Below are positions 33,297 to 42,965 of a stretch of DNA of 64,000 nt, piece after piece (position 1 is the first letter of the stretch; each line of letters starts with the position of its first letter). The position numbers were made by a program, and so were the translations under genes. Under the pieces are notes generated by a model. That model saw only the letters and a list, made by a program, of their open reading frames with translations, searched no databases and was not told the origin of the DNA. The stretch is taken from NCBI GenBank assembly GCA_046295175.1, contig JBKBNY010000002.1, positions 434,001 through 498,000 of the forward strand, in the 5' to 3' direction. The stretch comes from JALOLV01 sp046295175. Its GTDB lineage: Bacteria > Bacteroidota > Bacteroidia > Cytophagales > Spirosomataceae.

Positions 33297-35813
33297 TTAT
33301 TTTACAATAGCAATTTTTTTGACAAAAACCTTTTCATTCTTTTCAATAACTAAACTATAGATTCCATCAGCTATGTTAATGGTATCAATGGTAGTAATAA
33401 TGGAGCGACTATTCGACTTATGGGAAATAATACCATCGCTTCTGATTAGATATATTTTTTTCAATTCTGAGTTGTTGTCTTGAATTCTGACAAATTGAGA
33501 TGCAGGGTTTGGTTGTATTTGAATAGAGATTTCTTCGGTTTCCTCCCCTAATATGACATTGTTAATCAATATTGGGTCAGAAAATAATCTTCCACAGTTA
33601 TTCCTATTTGCTCTCAACATATAAACTCCAAACTTACTTCTATCATTTACTATATATTGCTCATTCGTACCAACAGGATTATTTAAACTATAATCATTTG
33701 GGTTATAGGATACTGGAGGTTGCTTAAAAAACCATTCATATTTCCCATCAGTACTAACACTTGCAACGAGATTGATACCATCAACAACCGCAACAACAGG
33801 TTTAGATGGTTTAGTTTGTATAATTGTACTTGAGGATGCCTGACAACCCTGTTGTTCGACCCTAACAGAATAAGTTCCCTCTTCACCAACAACTAAAACT
33901 CGTCCTTGTTGGCTTAGGTTTATGTTGTTATTTCTTTGCCATTTGTAAGATAGTAAGTTTGATGAAAATGATGGATTGGCACTTACTTCAATGGTTGAAC
34001 CCTCACAGATTGGTGGTGGATTAGTAGGACTCAAAGCGACACTAAAGTTTTGAACTCCAATAACCTTTACTTTATTTGAAGGTGGGGATGAACATCCAAT
34101 ACTTGGAACTTCAGCAATTACGTAGTATTCGCCAGCACTTGTTGGAGCATATGTATTATTGTTACTGGAATTAGGTGCAACCGTATTATCATTATTTAGT
34201 TTCCATCTGTACACCACCCCGTTATAGTTCGATGTTACTTGCAAATTGAAGTTTTTATAATTCGTTCCACTACAAATAATTATGTCATTTAGAGTCCTAC
34301 CATCTTCTCCAAATACTTTTGCCTCTAATGGTTTACTATCTACAAAAACACTTTTACGAGTAGAACACATTCCCCTTGTAAATTGTACAGAATAAGTACC
34401 AGGAGTTCTCACTGTGATTTTATTTAGAACTTCACCTGTTGACCATTGAACCAAGACATCAGATTCAGTTATAGCTTCTAAATCTACACCTTTAGAGATA
34501 CTACAGATAACTACATTCCCAGATGGGGTGATTTCAGCTTTTTGAATCTGTTTATCGAATACCAAATTGCTAATCACATTTGATTGTTTACCAGTACAAT
34601 TGCCTAATTTGGGAGTAATCATTACGCTATAATTGCCAGAGTTTGAAGCATTTATAAAGTTTAATCTTCCTCCATTTGACCAATTATATCTGTACACATT
34701 AGTATCACTTGGAGATGCATTTATTTGTATTAAATCTCCTTCACATACCCTTGTTTTGTTGGTACTTATTGTAGGCTGAAAGTCTGGAATAACCTGAATT
34801 TTTATTGAGTTTGATTTAGCAGGGCAGACCCCGCCCTTATTAATTGTTAGAGAGTAATCAAAATTGTTTACGGGCTTGTCGACTCGGTAAGTAGGTCCGG
34901 TTGTTGCCCCATCAGACCATCTGTATGTTATAAATCTACTATCTGTAATATTTGATGTTAGTACAATAGCTTCACCATAACAAGAAGTAGTTTTATTAGC
35001 AGATACAGATAGTGAAGGTAGTGGTGTGTAAGCAACAAATGTTACTATAGGCTTAAATCGACCATTAACTTCTAATGTTATTTCATGATTTAAACCATCA
35101 GTTTGATTAATGCCTCTTTCTGGTTCATTAATCTTAAACCGTAAAGTATTACTTACTTTAAACAAATTATCAGGAGTAATTGGGCTACTCAGTTGCTTGC
35201 CATCAATATATAATGTTACTGCTTTATAATTATCACCCGAAACTTGGATTTCAATTTCATCAGTTGAACAAATAACAGCACCATTAGAAAGTTTTGTTGA
35301 ATTTGAAATATTAGATGCTGTAGCATTAGCCTCTTCACTAATTTCTCCGTTATTACCATTAAAATATGTTAAAATTAAATTTGAAGAAATATTACCTATT
35401 TGAGCTCCAACTGACTCTATGGATAATGTTCCTCGGATTGTAGCATCTGTAAAAAAGTTTGCTGATGAGGTAAACCTTACTGACAATGTAGCAACACATG
35501 TTCCACGAGTGACAGTAAACGTTTCAAAAGTAATTGCAGTTGAAGAAAAACTAGAACTATTTAAGGTATTTTTACTTACGATGGCCCCTGCTGTGTTATT
35601 AATAAAACTTAAAGTTGCACTGGTTCGGTTATTAATTGTCATCGAAATATTAGTCAAAGATATAGTAGGTAGATTTACCAAAGTACAGGTTCCTCCTGTT
35701 CTGTTTAAATTTAACGAGGTAATTGTGCCTCTATACCCTGCTCCAAGTGTGGTTAATGATATAAAAAATCCAATTATCAGGATTAATGCAAGTTGTATAT
35801 AGCTTTTATTCAT
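33297..35813 (-). CDS. Large secreted protein with T9SS sorting domain
   Basis: From the ATG at 35813 the protein is 838 aa with a signal peptide (about 1-28). It has many Ig/PKD-like units with paired Cys and YxWS(N/D)G motifs (YRWSDGATTG, YRWKLNND, YKWQRNNN). A C-terminal type A type IX secretion domain begins IQPNPASQFVRI and ends KKIAIVK. It should be exported through the outer membrane by T9SS and anchored or released. A large surface protein is an uncommon cargo for an element of this size. The frame could start at 35879, but residues before 35813 do not form a signal. Confidence 0.85.
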   Translation of the reverse strand: MNKSYIQLALILIIGFFISLTTLGAGYRGTITSLNLNRTGGTCTLVNLPTISLTNISMTINNRTSATLSFINNTAGAIVSKNTLNSSSFSSTAITFETFTVTRGTCVATLSVRFTSSANFFTDATIRGTLSIESVGAQIGNISSNLILTYFNGNNGEISEEANATASNISNSTKLSNGAVICSTDEIEIQVSGDNYKAVTLYIDGKQLSSPITPDNLFKVSNTLRFKINEPERGINQTDGLNHEITLEVNGRFKPIVTFVAYTPLPSLSVSANKTTSCYGEAIVLTSNITDSRFITYRWSDGATTGPTYRVDKPVNNFDYSLTINKGGVCPAKSNSIKIQVIPDFQPTISTNKTRVCEGDLIQINASPSDTNVYRYNWSNGGRLNFINASNSGNYSVMITPKLGNCTGKQSNVISNLVFDKQIQKAEITPSGNVVICSISKGVDLEAITESDVLVQWSTGEVLNKITVRTPGTYSVQFTRGMCSTRKSVFVDSKPLEAKVFGEDGRTLNDIIICSGTNYKNFNLQVTSNYNGVVYRWKLNNDNTVAPNSSNNNTYAPTSAGEYYVIAEVPSIGCSSPPSNKVKVIGVQNFSVALSPTNPPPICEGSTIEVSANPSFSSNLLSYKWQRNNNINLSQQGRVLVVGEEGTYSVRVEQQGCQASSSTIIQTKPSKPVVAVVDGINLVASVSTDGKYEWFFKQPPVSYNPNDYSLNNPVGTNEQYIVNDRSKFGVYMLRANRNNCGRLFSDPILINNVILGEETEEISIQIQPNPASQFVRIQDNNSELKKIYLIRSDGIISHKSNSRSIITTIDTINIADGIYSLVIEKNEKVFVKKIAIVK

Positions 35814-35931
35814 GGAATATGTATGATATTTGCTAACTTTATTTGGATTTATGAACAAGAATATAAAGATAAGGTTCAAATATTAAATTTTGAAAATTTA
35901 ATTTAATTTCACGCTACATTTCATATGCAAA

Positions 35932-36267
35932 ATGAAAAAGTATTTCAAACTATTTTGTCTACTATTGTTTCTTTCAAGTTGTGAAGAATTTGAAGAAGTA
36001 AACTTTCAAGAAAAAAAATGCCCAACCCCTAATGGCCTCATTGAGTTCAAGTCTTTGATGCCAAAAAGGTATGATTTTACATTGAATTTTGACTCAAGTC
36101 CCAATACTGAACTTATTAGGATTTTTTGGAAAATAAATGGAAATAGTTTTACTGGACAGAAAGTATCATATCAATTTGACAGAGCGGGTTCCTATCTTAT
36201 AGAAGTATCTTTCTACAATCGATGCTTAGAAAAAGGCCAAATATCAACCAATATAGACGTAAAATAA
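35932..36267 (+). CDS. Small lipoprotein (111 aa)
   Basis: The signal MKKYFKLFCLLLFLSSC is a clear lipobox with Cys17 and acidic residues after it (EEFEEV). The rest resembles one PKD-type domain (DFTLNFDSSPNTELIRIFWKINGN, then VSYQFDRAGSYLIEVSFYN). The stop overlaps the next ATG by one base (TAATG), so translation is coupled. It is divergent from the T9SS protein gene at 33297-35813. Confidence 0.78.
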   Translation: MKKYFKLFCLLLFLSSCEEFEEVNFQEKKCPTPNGLIEFKSLMPKRYDFTLNFDSSPNTELIRIFWKINGNSFTGQKVSYQFDRAGSYLIEVSFYNRCLEKGQISTNIDVK

Positions 36268-37121
36268 TGATAAAGACTTCCACATTAATTTCTTGTTTAT
36301 TGATACTAACTTCCTCGGCTTTTTCGCAATCTTCGCGATTATTAAATCTTAGGAATGTTGATTTTAACATTAATAATGAAAAAAAAGTTATTGAAATTGA
36401 ATATGATATTGATAATGTTGACCCTAAAGATTCAATTTATGTTAGGGTATTTAATAACAAACAAAAATATTTTCCGTGTTCTAAATTGGAAGGAGATATT
36501 GGACAAAATATAACTGGAGGAACAAGAAAGAAAATCATTTGGGATTTTATTGCAGATAATTTTAATGTGGATGAAGACATTACAATAACTGTATATGTAA
36601 AGTTATATAATTCCTATAAGTCCAACCCCAAACCTCCTAAAGTAGATGATTTCACAAACCCCACAGCAAAGACAGAAAAAACTATTCCTCCTACATCCGA
36701 TGTTAAAGTTACAAAAACTAATAATTCAAGAACAATAGCTTTATTGGGTATAGGTGTAGGTACGGCATCTTTAGGGGGATATTTGATAATAGACGGTTTA
36801 AAACAAAGGAAGTTGGCTAATAACGATTATCAGAGTTACATAGCTAACAACTGGAATCAGAAAATTATTGTCAATGATGATGAGTGGCTAAAGCAATATA
36901 GCGAGGGTACAATTTCAAATGCTAAAAGAATGCTTGATAAAGCACAATCCAGATTAAAAAAGTCAACCCTTTTATTAGGGGTTGGGATTGGTTTAATAGC
37001 AGCTGACCTCACATTTTTTACAGTTAAATTACTGACTCAAAAATCAAAGTCTTTCAATAATTCAAATATGTCAATTTCTTATTCTAATTCATCAGGTGTT
37101 ACCTTAACATATAAATTTTAA
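36267..37121 (+). CDS. Exported protein with two membrane helices, unknown
   Basis: From the ATG at 36267 the protein is 284 aa: a signal peptide (about 1-19, SAFSQ) and a beta-rich domain (about 20-115) with FPCSKLEGDIGQNITGGTRKKIIWDF, a pattern seen in Bacteroidota proteins near FGE-sulfatase or caspase-like genes. Two glycine-rich hydrophobic helices follow (about 158-178 and 234-256). I infer an envelope protein. Its start is coupled to the preceding lipoprotein gene. I do not recognise a named family. Confidence 0.72.
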   Translation: MIKTSTLISCLLILTSSAFSQSSRLLNLRNVDFNINNEKKVIEIEYDIDNVDPKDSIYVRVFNNKQKYFPCSKLEGDIGQNITGGTRKKIIWDFIADNFNVDEDITITVYVKLYNSYKSNPKPPKVDDFTNPTAKTEKTIPPTSDVKVTKTNNSRTIALLGIGVGTASLGGYLIIDGLKQRKLANNDYQSYIANNWNQKIIVNDDEWLKQYSEGTISNAKRMLDKAQSRLKKSTLLLGVGIGLIAADLTFFTVKLLTQKSKSFNNSNMSISYSNSSGVTLTYKF

Positions 37122-37215
37122 TATTTCTAAAAAATAAAATCTTCAATTCGATATAGCTTGAGCTAAATATCATTTTGTATAAAAATCCAGAAAATACAAT
37201 CAAATTAGATAAATT

Positions 37216-38331
37216 ATGCAATTACCTGAAAGTGAAGAATTAGAAATATCTAACCTTTCTTCTGTTTTTTCAGACACAACCAATTCATATAAGTTTTACT
37301 GGTTTTTATCAATTCTGGATAGTTTACAAGAGAAAAATGAGTGCATTATTTCTTTAGATGATTTAGCACTTAGGATGATTGCACGTGTATGGTATCCGTT
37401 AGATTACTTTAAATTGTCTTTTGGGAAACAAGATGGCTTTAAACCGATTGCAGAGTTTGTAACAAGTAAATTTGAGGTAAACAATACTATTAACTCGCCA
37501 TCACTTTTTAGTCAACTTAACAATAAGCTTTCATTGGAAGATAGTGTTATACTTCGCAAAAAAGTTGTTGAGCTTTTAAGATGGGTTCCATATAGGTTTC
37601 TCAGACCATATTTTTCAAATGAGACCAAAGGTTTGCCCGACCATCAAGTAAATGGCAGAATTATAGAATTAGCAAATTTATACTTCCACACAAACCCAAA
37701 AAGAGTAATCTACAAGTTTTCAGGGGATAAAATCATATTAAACCCTATCTGGGCTAACTATTTTCAGAAACACCAAACAATATTAAAAGGGTTTATCTAT
37801 TGGCACTTGATTAAATTCCTTCAAAAGAATAATCCAAATGTTGTGGGTTTATCTGAAAAACTTGAAAAACCGATTCAAAGAGATTTAAAAGTCGCCAATT
37901 CATTTTGGAAGGAATATTTAAATGAAAACTCGGTGGTATGTATTTACTCAGAACAAGAATTGACATTACAAAATTGGAGTTTAGACCACTTTTTACCTTG
38001 GTCTTTTGTAGTACATGACCAACTTTGGAATATAGTTCCAACTTCAAAAAATGTAAACTCAGTAAAAGGTAATTGGCTTCCATCAATAGACCATTACATG
38101 GACAAATATATCAATTCACAATTTGAAGCACTAAAATATCATGTAAAGAAAGAAAACTTTAGGCTGCTTGAAGATTACACAAACTTGTTCTCTCAAGATT
38201 CTGAATATCTAAAACCATTAACACTTGAGGCTTTTGGTAAAAGTATCAAAAAGCACATTTTACCTCAATTTCAAACTGCAAGAAATATGGGTTTTGGCTA
38301 TCCATTTGTGTATGTTCAAAATAATAAATGA
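37216..38331 (+). CDS. HNH endonuclease
   Basis: This 371-aa soluble protein has an HNH nuclease core at about residues 255-285: WSLDHFLPWSFVVHDQLWNIVPTSKNVNSVKGN, with the DH pair, a central Asn and a second Asn in NSVKGN. The N-terminal ~200 residues are a helical region without a known domain. Similar stand-alone HNH proteins are found near restriction systems. It is convergent with the unknown gene at 38351-38962 (19 bp apart). It may be a phage-defence nuclease; no methylase pairs with it directly. Confidence 0.78.
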   Translation: MQLPESEELEISNLSSVFSDTTNSYKFYWFLSILDSLQEKNECIISLDDLALRMIARVWYPLDYFKLSFGKQDGFKPIAEFVTSKFEVNNTINSPSLFSQLNNKLSLEDSVILRKKVVELLRWVPYRFLRPYFSNETKGLPDHQVNGRIIELANLYFHTNPKRVIYKFSGDKIILNPIWANYFQKHQTILKGFIYWHLIKFLQKNNPNVVGLSEKLEKPIQRDLKVANSFWKEYLNENSVVCIYSEQELTLQNWSLDHFLPWSFVVHDQLWNIVPTSKNVNSVKGNWLPSIDHYMDKYINSQFEALKYHVKKENFRLLEDYTNLFSQDSEYLKPLTLEAFGKSIKKHILPQFQTARNMGFGYPFVYVQNNK

Positions 38332-38350
38332 AAATATATTCATGATTAAA

Positions 38351-38962
38351 TTATAAATCAAAAATTTGAATCAATTCGTTTGGAATATTATTATATCTTA
38401 TGCTTAATCTTCTCCATTTATTATTAATTTGTGGGTAAATTTGAGTTAGATTAATGGGATTTGTGAGTAATTTTAATTCACTATATCGGATGTTTAAAAT
38501 GAAAGGGTTTGTATCAGGGTTCCCTACAATGTGATTAGCATTATAATGTTGTAAGTACTCATGTGTCTCATCTAATAATCTTAAATCTCCAATCTCGATA
38601 AAGTTATTGTTGATGATATCTAACCAGTTTTGCTCAATTAATTGATTTTGTATTTCTTCAATTTCGTTGTAACATAGCTGTTTGACACCATAAAGATTTC
38701 CAATATACCAAATATTCCCCCTCAAAAGTTGAAAGATAATCACCCTTTCAGCCAAATCATTAAAGTTATGACTCCTATAACAATCTAAATAGCCTAATTT
38801 TAAATCTTTTAAAATATCATTGTTTAACCATTGTTCAAATCCATATTGGTAGGATTGGTTGTTTATAAAACCTGTAACACCTACTTGATTATTAACATCA
38901 TAAAGTGGAGTTACAGATTGCCATTGATTTGTACTATTTAATACTTTTGCAGCTACAATCAT
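38351..38962 (-). CDS. Unknown protein (203 aa) beside HNH nuclease
   Basis: An ATG-started frame encodes a soluble, Asn/Ile/Leu-rich protein without signal peptide or membrane helices. It lies between the HNH gene (convergent) and hsdM (same strand, 61 bp upstream), so it might be the last gene of the restriction operon. No family recognised. It contains a LRGNIWYIGNLYGVKQL segment that might be part of a nucleic-acid-binding domain; that is a guess. Confidence 0.65.
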   Translation of the reverse strand: MIVAAKVLNSTNQWQSVTPLYDVNNQVGVTGFINNQSYQYGFEQWLNNDILKDLKLGYLDCYRSHNFNDLAERVIIFQLLRGNIWYIGNLYGVKQLCYNEIEEIQNQLIEQNWLDIINNNFIEIGDLRLLDETHEYLQHYNANHIVGNPDTNPFILNIRYSELKLLTNPINLTQIYPQINNKWRRLSIRYNNIPNELIQIFDL

Positions 38963-39023
38963 AAATTTTGATTATTTATTTACCCAGTAATATTACAATT
39001 CTGTAGTTGATAGCTTTTTGAGG

Positions 39024-40550
39024 CTATTTAAGCTCCAATGAAGCCATGATACTTCTGAAACTCTCTAAACCAGCTTCTAAGTTTTCAATGATTTCATCAG
39101 CAATTACATCAGGGTCTGGGAGGTTATCAAGGTCGGCTAATGATTTATCTTTGAGCCAAGAAATATCCAAACTGGTTTTATCTCTTGCTATGATTTCCTC
39201 ATAAGTAAACTTCCTCCATCTTCCTTCGGGGTTGGTTTCTGGATGGTAGGTTTCTTGTCGTTGATGCCTATTTTCAGGATTATAGCAGTTGATAAAATCT
39301 CTTAAATCTTCAATTTTTAGCGGATTCTTTTTAAGCGTATGATGAATATTGGTTCTATAATCATACACCCAAATCTCTTTTGTCCAAGCTGTTTTGCTGG
39401 CTGGTTTATTATCAAAAAACACAACATTGGCTTTTACTCCTTGGGCATAGAATATACCCGTTGGTAGCCTAAGAATAGTGTGTAAATCTGTGGTTTCTAA
39501 TAGTTTCTTTCTGATAGTTTCACCTGCTCCACCTTCAAATAAAACATTATCTGGCAATACAATAGCTGCCATACCTGTACTTTTGAGCATAGAACGAATG
39601 TGCTGAACAAAATTCAACTGTTTGTTACTTGAGGTTGCCCAAAAATCTTGGCGATTGTAAGTAAGGTCTTCTTTTTCTTGCTCTCCTTCATCATTGGTAA
39701 AGGTTTGACTGCTTTTTTTACCAAATGGTGGATTGGCTAAGATATAATCATAAGTATCTGCTGATTGAGCAATAAGAGCATCGGCTGGAGAAATAAAGTT
39801 TTCACTGTCAATATCTCCAATATTATGCAAGAATAGATTCATCAATGCCATTCTTCTGGTAGCTGCTACAATTTCATTACCAAAGAATGTGTGATGCTTC
39901 AAGAAATCCTTTTGTTCTCTGTCTAAACTATGATTGGCTACGATATAATCATAAGCTGCTAAAAAGAATCCTCCAGTACCACAAGCAGGGTCTGCAATGG
40001 TTTTCTTTGGCTGAGGACGTACACACTCAACCATAGCTCTAATGAGAGGTCTTGGAGTAAAGTATTGTCCTGCTCCACTCTTTACGTCTTGAGCATTTTG
40101 TTCTAATAGCCCTTCATAAATATCTCCTTTTACATCAGCACCCATTACTAACCACTGCTCTTTATTAATCATATCAATGATTTTGGCAAGCATGGCAGGG
40201 TCTTGGATTTTATTTTGGCTTTTAGTAAATATCTGCCCAATCATACCTTTCTCTGTTGAGAGAGTACGAAGCAATGATGAATAAAAAGACTCTAACTCTG
40301 CACCTTTTTTGGGTACAAGGTTATCCCATGAGCAAGTTTCTGCCCCTTCAATCTCTTCATTTTTTTCATCTTTGAGTTTTGGAAAATGAAAGGCTCTATT
40401 ATAAGGTGGTTTGCTGTATTCATCAGCCATTTTCAGAAACAACAAGTAGGTAAGTTGTTCTAAATAATCGCCATACCCTACGCCCACATCTCTTAGTGGA
40501 TTACAAAAACTCCATACTTTACTTACTATACTGGCTGTGCTGTTACTCAT
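39024..40550 (-). CDS. hsdM: Type I restriction-modification methyltransferase HsdM
   Basis: This 508-aa N6-adenine methyltransferase has an N-terminal HsdM helical domain (about 1-150). The AdoMet motif DPACGTGG lies at 187-194 and the catalytic NPPF at 273-276. It methylates the recognition sequence together with HsdS, and with HsdR forms the restriction complex. Its start overlaps the end of the DUF262/DUF1524 gene by 4 bp (ATGA). HsdS is encoded two genes upstream, an unusual separation. Length is typical for the family. Confidence 0.95.
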   Translation of the reverse strand: MSNSTASIVSKVWSFCNPLRDVGVGYGDYLEQLTYLLFLKMADEYSKPPYNRAFHFPKLKDEKNEEIEGAETCSWDNLVPKKGAELESFYSSLLRTLSTEKGMIGQIFTKSQNKIQDPAMLAKIIDMINKEQWLVMGADVKGDIYEGLLEQNAQDVKSGAGQYFTPRPLIRAMVECVRPQPKKTIADPACGTGGFFLAAYDYIVANHSLDREQKDFLKHHTFFGNEIVAATRRMALMNLFLHNIGDIDSENFISPADALIAQSADTYDYILANPPFGKKSSQTFTNDEGEQEKEDLTYNRQDFWATSSNKQLNFVQHIRSMLKSTGMAAIVLPDNVLFEGGAGETIRKKLLETTDLHTILRLPTGIFYAQGVKANVVFFDNKPASKTAWTKEIWVYDYRTNIHHTLKKNPLKIEDLRDFINCYNPENRHQRQETYHPETNPEGRWRKFTYEEIIARDKTSLDISWLKDKSLADLDNLPDPDVIADEIIENLEAGLESFRSIMASLELK

Positions 40551-42352
40551 ATTTCTATTATTTTTTCTCTGATTGTGTCAATAATGTTTTTTTGTCTTTC
40601 AAGTATAAATTCTGAAAAATCTGTTTTTGTGAATGGGACTCTAAGTAGTATTTCAACAGCTTTTTCACTTAATGAATGTGATTTAAGTGTTTGATAGACC
40701 TTTTCCTTATCCCCACTATTATTTTCTAACATTTCCTTCAAATATACATTAGGTAATCTATCACGAATGATGTGTCGATTGGTTGTAGGGGCTAATAATG
40801 TTCTATTCAAGACACTGTTAATTTGCTCACCTACTACATCCCTAAACTTAGAAATTGGTACAATATGATGGTCATCTAAATTTTCATATTCAGGTAGTTC
40901 AAAGGTATGCCAATCTTTTGCTTCACTTATCACAAATAAATTGAATATGGCATTGTAAATTGCAGAACCTTTATAATTACTATTAATTAAATCTATTCTG
41001 TGATAGTTTTCTTCAAACTCACTTACAACTTCTGGCACTGCGTTATTATCAGCGAACCATTTTTTAAGGTCTTGAAAATCTTTTGCAGCATTTGATTCAA
41101 CCGAACTTGAATATCTATTATTAAATATAGATGCCCAATACCATTTTTTAATCTTTCTCTGGATATTCAATTTGTCGGTATATTCTGGGCTGTTTGTAAG
41201 TTCTTTTATTGAAGCAAATGCAGGTATTATTGATGGATAAGGAATAAAAGATGGTTGTATAGCTCCTAAGTCCCTTGGATTTCTTAAAACCTGTATTGCC
41301 TTTTTTATTGCCTCAACACTCTTATCCCACTTTTCTATAAATTCATCTTTACTTTGTATTAATGTAGTTAGCTCTTTACTACCATCCTCCTTTTTAATTA
41401 ACTTTTGTGATTCTGGTACTAAATAGTACAGGTACTTTGAACTACAATAGACCTGCTCCAGAATAGACATTACTTGAAGAATATAAATTTTCATTTTCTT
41501 CGGGTCAGTGAACCTTAACTCATTTTCAACCCGTTTCCACATTTCTTTAAGGAACACTTCTTTAGGTCTTAAAATGGCATTTAATAAGTCAAAGATGTCT
41601 AATGAAACACCTTTAGAGTTTATCTGAGTAAAAATATCACAGACTTTAGATATATCTATTTCACTGTCTAATTCTATGTAGCTGATGTAATATTGATTAA
41701 AAAGGCTCTCTATAAGTTCCTTAAATTCTTTTGCATTTGAAATAAATGTATCAAACTTAGCAGTATCAAAAGCGATGTCTTCTATGGTATAGTTTTCTTT
41801 TCGCTGTTGCCAATAGTCTCTATATTCTTTTATCCAGTCGCTTGTTCCCCAAGAGCCTTCTTTCATTAACCCTAATGGGAAAATATGATTTTCAAATTGT
41901 AGCTTTTTATCAGCTAATAAGTTTACATTCTTTCTTGTAAGTGAATCATACCAAATAGCTTTCTCATATTCCTCATCTAATAATAAATTGATATTCAAGA
42001 AATATGCTACTGGCTTTGCTCTTCTCGGAAATGCACAATTAGGCTGAAAAAAAGCATAATGTATGGCTGTTAACCTTTGTTGACCATCTAAAAGGATATG
42101 TTGAGGGTCTTCTTTTCCACTAAAACCATGAATTGGTTTACAACTCAACATATTAAAATTTTCTTTTCGCCCTTTCCAGAGAAGTAATGTACCTACATAA
42201 TAATCTCTAAATATTGATTTTACTAAATCAAGCACATCCCAAGGTTCCCACTCGAAGTCTCTCTGGAAGTCAGGTATTACATATCTACCTTTTTTTAACT
42301 CTTCTATCAAACTCCCTAAGTGGATTCTGTCTGCTTTTTCTACATTTTTCAT
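40547..42352 (-). CDS. GmrSD-like DUF262-DUF1524 (HNH) protein
   Basis: This 601-aa protein has an N-terminal DUF262 domain, with IPDFQRDFEWEP at 26-37 and LLDGQQRLTAIHY at 87-99 (the DGQQR nucleotide-binding motif). A C-terminal DUF1524 HNH-type nuclease has LDDHHIVPISKF near 495-505. This fusion is the plan of GmrSD/BrxU-type modification-dependent (type IV) restriction enzymes, which attack phage DNA with modified bases using NTP. It is embedded in the type I operon and overlaps hsdM by 4 bp, so the two defences are co-expressed. Confidence 0.9.
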   Translation of the reverse strand: MKNVEKADRIHLGSLIEELKKGRYVIPDFQRDFEWEPWDVLDLVKSIFRDYYVGTLLLWKGRKENFNMLSCKPIHGFSGKEDPQHILLDGQQRLTAIHYAFFQPNCAFPRRAKPVAYFLNINLLLDEEYEKAIWYDSLTRKNVNLLADKKLQFENHIFPLGLMKEGSWGTSDWIKEYRDYWQQRKENYTIEDIAFDTAKFDTFISNAKEFKELIESLFNQYYISYIELDSEIDISKVCDIFTQINSKGVSLDIFDLLNAILRPKEVFLKEMWKRVENELRFTDPKKMKIYILQVMSILEQVYCSSKYLYYLVPESQKLIKKEDGSKELTTLIQSKDEFIEKWDKSVEAIKKAIQVLRNPRDLGAIQPSFIPYPSIIPAFASIKELTNSPEYTDKLNIQRKIKKWYWASIFNNRYSSSVESNAAKDFQDLKKWFADNNAVPEVVSEFEENYHRIDLINSNYKGSAIYNAIFNLFVISEAKDWHTFELPEYENLDDHHIVPISKFRDVVGEQINSVLNRTLLAPTTNRHIIRDRLPNVYLKEMLENNSGDKEKVYQTLKSHSLSEKAVEILLRVPFTKTDFSEFILERQKNIIDTIREKIIEI

Positions 42353-42432
42353 ATACTTTGAATAGTACTTAACAATATAATTGGTGTTTAATTGATAGTT
42401 TTCTGAGAATTAAATTTACAAAAGCAGTAATA

Positions 42433-42933
42433 TTATTCCTTTGCTTCTTTCTTAGGCGGTAACGAAACAACTGAGGCTCTCCATTGAAATCCAATACCCC
42501 AAAATCTCCTTGTACCATGAATTACAGCCTCTACAATAACAGGTTTTTTCGCTAATACTCTGGTGAAGCGACCTAAATGTAATGACTCACTTGGTGATAA
42601 ACTTATTTTTGTACCTTTGGGGTTATCAGACCAAGTAATTTTATGATTACTTAAAGCTAATTTAGTTATTTCAGAGAATTCAAACACTTCTGGCTTTTCC
42701 ACACCTTCTCCATAAACACGTGCTTGAATATCTTTAATATTAAGTGTATCAGTATTCCCCTTCTTAAAAAGAATTTTGAAGGCTAATAAATCTAATTCAG
42801 GTGTTTCTTCTTGTCTTTCTGTTTCTATGGCTATCTCAAGATTTATAACAAGCCAACCAGCAATCACTTTCCATAAAAAGTAACAACCAGCAGCTACTAA
42901 ACCGATTGTTTTAAGAATATCAAAATCTTCCAT
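42433..42933 (-). CDS. Small membrane-anchored protein (166 aa), unknown
   Basis: One N-terminal hydrophobic helix (about residues 10-30, GLVAAGCYFLWKVIAGWLVI) is followed by a soluble beta-rich domain. I do not recognise a family. It lies between hsdS (33 bp upstream) and the DUF262/DUF1524 gene (80 bp downstream) on the same strand. A membrane protein inside a restriction operon could tether or sense; its role is open. Confidence 0.68.
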   Translation of the reverse strand: MEDFDILKTIGLVAAGCYFLWKVIAGWLVINLEIAIETERQEETPELDLLAFKILFKKGNTDTLNIKDIQARVYGEGVEKPEVFEFSEITKLALSNHKITWSDNPKGTKISLSPSESLHLGRFTRVLAKKPVIVEAVIHGTRRFWGIGFQWRASVVSLPPKKEAKE

Positions 42934-42965
42934 AATATTAGTTTTTTAGTTTTATCATTTATATC

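Noticed and set aside
42433..42933. 166-aa protein as a restriction-inhibiting ArdA-like protein
   Set aside because: It has an N-terminal membrane helix and no acidic, DNA-mimicking composition; I cannot support that label.
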